A DNA stretch of 15,847 nt from an uncultured Oscillospiraceae bacterium (GTDB lineage Bacteria; Bacillota; Clostridia; Oscillospirales; Oscillospiraceae). Position 1 is the first letter of the stretch, and the number at the start of each line of letters is the position of its first letter. The stretch is from positions 1 to 15,847 of the forward strand of contig CAJUEC010000047.1 of assembly GCA_910585155.1 (NCBI GenBank), in the 5' to 3' direction. Shown one piece after another: positions 13,544-15,847 of this stretch. The notes beneath the pieces were generated by a model. It did not search any database. It saw nothing but the letters and a program-made list of their open reading frames with translations, and was not told the DNA's origin. The translations under genes were made by a program, and so were the position numbers.

Positions 13544-14456
13544 CGCCGTCACCTCCCGGCAGCAGCGTTTCCAGAATGCCGGCGATAGCGGTGAACACCT
13601 CCGCCAGCTCACGGGCGTCCTTCACGCTGTCCTCGATCTCCTCCCGTGTCATGCGGGTACACTCTGCCCAGATGCGGACATTTTCCTCTGTGGGGGTCAG
13701 CAGCACGGCCTTTTCAAAGGCTTTGCAGAACAAATCCGCGATTCTGCCCCTTCGGTCGGCCTCCGCGTCACACTGCCGGATCTCCTTTTTCGCCTTTTCC
13801 AGCTCTACCGCCAGGGCGGCGGCCTCGTCCCGCTGCTCCTCCGGCAGCTCCCGCACCTGCCGGGTGATGTTGTAGCCCTGGTTGATGGACAAATCGCCGC
13901 TGTCCAGGGCCTCTTTCACAGCGGTGGGGGCGTGTTCATCGATCTGCATGACCTTGCCCATGGTGCGTTCCCCCAGGCCGACAGCGTCCGCCAGCTCCCT
14001 GCGGGTGTCCACAGGGTCAGAGTGGACTTCCGGCAATGTTGCCGAAAGTCCACTATCATACTGATTCCCATGGTATTCCTGCTGATTGGCCCTCGCCCTG
14101 GCCTCAATGTCCGGCTTCAGCCGGAGGGCGATCTTGCCCAGCTCCCACTTGTCCAGGTTGCGGCGGCCCTTCTGGGTGTCCAGCGCCCACTGCTTGGCCT
14201 CCAGCATATCTTCAAACGAGAACACGGCCATCTGGTAGGGCAGGCCGTGCTGTTCGCACAGCCTCTGCCGGTTGTGGCCGTCAATGACCACCATGTCCTC
14301 GTTGACGATGACCGGGGAGTAGCAGCCGTTTTTCAGAATGTCCGTTTCCAGGGCGGCGAGCTGCTCCCCCGTCAGCGGGGGGAGCAGTTCCGCCATCTCA
14401 GGCAGGACGGTGGGGATGCGCTCCGTACTGCTGTATATGGTTCCAGTGTTGCGCAT
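13533..14456 (-). CDS. ParB-like nuclease-domain / partition-type DNA-binding protein
   Basis: 307 residues. The ATG at 14456 shares one base with the ssb stop (TGATG), preceded by GAGG. Residues 10-95 are a ParB/sulfiredoxin-type domain: IPTVLPEMAELLPPLT, DILKNGCYSPVIV, and the signature VVIDGHNRQRLCEQHG at 56-71. Residues 147-175 (DPVDTRRELADAVGLGERTMGKV) are a helix-turn-helix; a coiled coil (200-235) and an acidic C-terminus follow. No ParA-type ATPase is visible, so it is probably a mobile-element ParB relative acting in regulation or partition rather than chromosomal ParB. Between the two domains the gene carries a 16-base-arm palindrome (14021-14054). Confidence 0.88.
   Translation of the reverse strand: MRNTGTIYSSTERIPTVLPEMAELLPPLTGEQLAALETDILKNGCYSPVIVNEDMVVIDGHNRQRLCEQHGLPYQMAVFSFEDMLEAKQWALDTQKGRRNLDKWELGKIALRLKPDIEARARANQQEYHGNQYDSGLSATLPEVHSDPVDTRRELADAVGLGERTMGKVMQIDEHAPTAVKEALDSGDLSINQGYNITRQVRELPEEQRDEAAALAVELEKAKKEIRQCDAEADRRGRIADLFCKAFEKAVLLTPTEENVRIWAECTRMTREEIEDSVKDARELAEVFTAIAGILETLLPGGDGDAG
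14021..14054. repeat. intragenic palindrome in parB-like gene
   Basis: Arms AGTGGACTTCCGGCAA (14021-14036) and TTGCCGAAAGTCCACT (14039-14054) pair at 15 of 16 positions with a two-base centre. On the coding strand it is in frame, encoding SGLSATLPEVHS, the linker between the ParB domain and the helix-turn-helix. Its inner core, CTTTCGGC then GCCGGAAG, recurs in the ssb tail. Confidence 0.75.
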
Positions 14457-14908
14457 CAGGCGGCCTCGTCGGAGCAAGCTCCATATCCTTCGCTTCCGGC
14501 TGCCGCCGAAAGCTCACTCATTCCGCTGCTCCTCCTCTCCAAACCGCAACCGCTGCGCTGGGTTGCGGTTTGGGTTTCGGGGGATTCCTCCACCCTCCTG
14601 GGGGACAGGAACTCCACCTCGGTGGCCTTGATCAGAAAGCCGGGCTGGCGGCTGGGGTCCTCCGCGAAGGAGATCGTCTCGAAGTCGCCGGAGGCGGCCA
14701 GCTTGCAGCCCTTCCGGGCGAAGGCGGCGCAGCGCTCCGCCAGTGCGCCCCGGACCTTGATGGAGATGAAGTCGGTGAGCTTGTTGCCCTCCCGGTCCCG
14801 GTAGCGGCGGTCGGAGGCGATACGCAGGATGGCGTAGGGCTTGCCGTCCTCATGGCACTTCAGCTCCACATCGTTGGTCAGGTTCCCGATTGCGGTAATT
14901 TTCAGCAT
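14456..14908 (-). CDS. ssb: single-stranded DNA-binding protein with unusual tail
   Basis: 150 residues. Residues 1-105 fit the SSB OB-fold: MLKITAIGNLTNDVELK, PYAILRIASDRRY, GNKLTDFISIKVRGALAERCAAFARKG (with the usual strand-turn-helix order) and FLIKATEVEFLSPR. It coats single-stranded DNA during replication, repair or transfer. The ATG at 14908 was chosen over further upstream codons because AAGGAG lies eight bases before it. The tail (106-150) is built over two palindromes and ends SDEAA, lacking the usual acidic DDDIPF-type tip that docks partner proteins. First gene of the long minus-strand block. Confidence 0.92.
   Translation of the reverse strand: MLKITAIGNLTNDVELKCHEDGKPYAILRIASDRRYRDREGNKLTDFISIKVRGALAERCAAFARKGCKLAASGDFETISFAEDPSRQPGFLIKATEVEFLSPRRVEESPETQTATQRSGCGLERRSSGMSELSAAAGSEGYGACSDEAA
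14492..14513. repeat. intragenic palindrome in ssb tail, same core as in parB
   Basis: GCTTCCGGC and GCCGAAAGC surround TGCC, pairing at eight of nine positions. On the coding strand it reads AGTGAG then CTTTCGGC, four bases, GCCGGAAG. The parB copy reads AGTGGA then CTTTCGGC, six bases, GCCGGAAG. Both begin in the same codon phase (S-x-L-S-A). Confidence 0.6.
14539..14573. repeat. perfect 13-base-arm inverted repeat in ssb tail
   Basis: CCAAACCGCAACC (14539-14551) and GGTTGCGGTTTGG (14561-14573) are perfect reverse complements around a nine-base loop. It encodes the TQTATQRSGCGLE stretch of the disordered SSB tail. No U run follows on either strand, so it is not a typical terminator. Confidence 0.7.
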
Positions 14909-14939
14909 AGCGTTTCTCCTTTTCAAAGTTGTGATTTTT

Positions 14940-14970
14940 TTGTTTCCCCGCCCTACGGGCGGGGAAACAA
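14940..14970. promoter_or_regulatory. perfect inverted repeat between promoter and ssb
   Basis: Arms of 14 bases (TTGTTTCCCCGCCC and GGGCGGGGAAACAA) flank a TAC centre. It lies 31 bases before the ssb start and starts about eight bases after the TATAAT box, so a transcript from that box would open with this hairpin. The outer TGTTTC and GAAACA match half-sites of ParB parS sites, but with a much wider gap. Operator, 5' stem-loop or partition site are all possible. No U run follows it on the minus strand, so it is not a terminator for that strand. Confidence 0.7.
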
Positions 14971-14977
14971 GCTGAGG

Positions 14978-14983
14978 ATTATA
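14978..14983 (-). promoter_or_regulatory. candidate -10 box for the ssb operon
   Basis: The minus strand reads TATAAT at 14983-14978 in an AT-rich island, just after the terminator-like hairpin of the upstream gene. Start of transcription would fall near 14971. No good -35 match is visible at 16-18 bases upstream, so an activator, another sigma factor or a weak promoter is possible. Confidence 0.45.
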
Positions 14984-15002
14984 TATAATGTATAGGGAAA
15001 GC

Positions 15003-15030
15003 GGAGGCCCCCTCAAAAGAGGGAGCCTCC
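15003..15030 (-). terminator. terminator-like hairpin after the surface-protein gene
   Basis: A 12-base stem (GGAGGCCCCCTC with GAGGGAGCCTCC) closes on an AAAA/UUUU loop, ten bases after the stop codon. The single non-Watson-Crick position is a G-U wobble in minus-strand RNA but an A-C mismatch in plus-strand RNA, which fits action on minus-strand transcripts. The following U run is short (UUU), so termination may be partial. Confidence 0.65.
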
Positions 15031-15040
15031 AGGGGTGCGC

Positions 15041-15847
15041 TTAGTACCCGGTCTTGGGCAGCGGGGTGGGCTTGCCGTAAACGGTGGTCACCCAGCGGCT
15101 GATGGCCTGCACCCAGACCCCGTTGTACACACCGCCCACATCCGCGATGTTGACAAAGCTGCTGCCAGCGGTCAGGCCAGCCACAGCGGTACACTTGATC
15201 TGGGGCTTCTCCACCTGGGCGAAGCCAGCCGGGGCCTGACCGAAGACGAACATCACTTCCGTCACTCGCTCATTGGCCGCGAGGCCCAGGGCGGCGGGGG
15301 ATGCCTGCAAGGTGTAGTTCTTCTGCGTACTCAGGTTGTCCGCCAGGGTCCGGTACTCGCCGCCGTTCACCCGGTAGGTGATCTTATACACGCCGGGGAA
15401 GTTGTAGGTCCCGGTGACGATGGTGTTCAGCCGCACCTGCGCGGGGAGCGTATCCCTCCAGTAGAAGGACTGGAGCATAACATTGGAATTATTGGCGATG
15501 CCGGACAGCACATAGTTGACCGGCTGGCCCGCCATGGCCTCCTTGGGTCCGGTCTTGGTGATGGACACGCCGGTGGTCAGGCTCTTGTTGGTCACCTCGA
15601 AGCGGAGGATCTGACCCTCATGCTCCAGGTAGGCGGTCAGTTCCTGGTCGCTCACGCCGTAGTTGGCCGGAGCCTTGGTCTCCCGGATGGTGTAGCGGCC
15701 CAGGGGCAGGGGCTTGGAGGAGGCCAGACCGCGCTTGTCGCTCTTGATGGTGTCCACCAGATTGCCCGCCTTGTCGTAGATCTCGAACACAGCCCCCTCC
15801 AGCAGCGTACCGGCAGGCAGGCCGTTGGTGGAGTTGTAGTCGGCGGA
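15041..15847 (-). CDS. SpaA/Cna-B-type surface protein, 5' end outside window
   Basis: The frame is open to the right edge, at least 268 residues, so the N-terminus is missing. A SpaA-type domain is visible: LLEGAVFEIYDKAGNLVDTI, then PLPLGRYTIRETKAPANYGV with the Glu typical of isopeptide formation, and FEVTNK carrying the likely bond-forming Asn. A second beta-sandwich (VSITKTGPKEAMAGQPVNYVLSG) resembles DUF11-like repeats, followed by about 120 residues of unknown type. Such proteins are pilin-like adhesins of Gram-positives. The protein ends TPLPKTGY and stop: a sortase motif without the membrane segment and positive tail that normally follow. Its product would be exported if an upstream signal peptide exists. 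Confidence 0.85.
   Translation of the reverse strand, partial: SADYNSTNGLPAGTLLEGAVFEIYDKAGNLVDTIKSDKRGLASSKPLPLGRYTIRETKAPANYGVSDQELTAYLEHEGQILRFEVTNKSLTTGVSITKTGPKEAMAGQPVNYVLSGIANNSNVMLQSFYWRDTLPAQVRLNTIVTGTYNFPGVYKITYRVNGGEYRTLADNLSTQKNYTLQASPAALGLAANERVTEVMFVFGQAPAGFAQVEKPQIKCTAVAGLTAGSSFVNIADVGGVYNGVWVQAISRWVTTVYGKPTPLPKTGY

Noticed and set aside
13533..14456. Chromosomal ParB/Spo0J identity
   Set aside because: No ParA/Soj gene or canonical 16-base parS site is present, and the gene lies in a mobile-element operon with a divergent helix-turn-helix region.
13353..14804. 483-codon plus-strand open frame opposite the parB and ssb genes
   Set aside because: It runs across three confidently called minus-strand genes, lacks a ribosome binding site and contains no recognisable protein features.

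Overview
The window looks like a stretch of a conjugative or plasmid-like mobile element from a GC-rich gut Clostridia host, most likely of the Oscillospiraceae type. I infer this from AGGAGG-type ribosome binding sites, GTG starts, and a gene set typical of such elements: SSB, a ParB-like protein, ParM/ParR, DUF3846, an Api92-like protein, DUF4240, an amidoligase and a SpaA-type surface protein. No integrase, relaxase, terminase or capsid gene is present, so integrative element, plasmid and plasmid-like prophage cannot be told apart. No RNA gene, CRISPR array or insertion sequence was seen.

All 26 genes I support lie on the minus strand, so transcription runs from high to low coordinates. 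At the right edge (15041-15847) is the 3' part of a SpaA/Cna-B surface protein ending in LPKTG plus one residue, followed by a terminator-like hairpin (15003-15030). A 132-bp gap then holds a candidate -10 box (14978-14983) and a perfect 14-bp-arm inverted repeat (14940-14970). From there ssb and a parB-like gene start an almost gap-free chain of 25 genes down to position 1. Eleven joins are 4-base ATGA/GTGA overlaps, four are exactly 11 bases, and two share one base, so the block is probably read as one or a few long operons with coupled translation.

Region by region: 12.4-14.9 kb holds ssb, parB-like and three unknown genes. The 9.8-11.7 kb part holds a DUF4240 gene, a ParM-like actin and a ParR-like partner, probably for segregation. 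A C5-cytosine DNA methyltransferase follows at 8.7-9.8 kb. The 6.9-8.7 kb part is an amidoligase / 84-residue protein / gamma-glutamylcyclotransferase-like trio, a peptide-bond-chemistry cassette. Several small unknown genes and DUF3846 follow at 5.2-6.9 kb. An intact metK (SAM synthetase) overlaps a PP-loop PAPS-reductase-like gene at 3.4-5.2 kb. The left 3.2 kb holds small accessory genes, including an Api92-like protein and a DUF4406-like fusion.

Points worth following: three intragenic palindromes in ssb and parB, two of them sharing one core; a Lys/Arg-rich C-terminal tail on about eleven unrelated proteins; metK and a methyltransferase in one operon; the amidoligase cassette; and two genes (6th and 17th from the left) whose ribosome binding sites point at broken or unusual start codons. 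The longest stretches without a gene are 14909-15040 and 3224-3354, both near 130 bp; their contents are described below.
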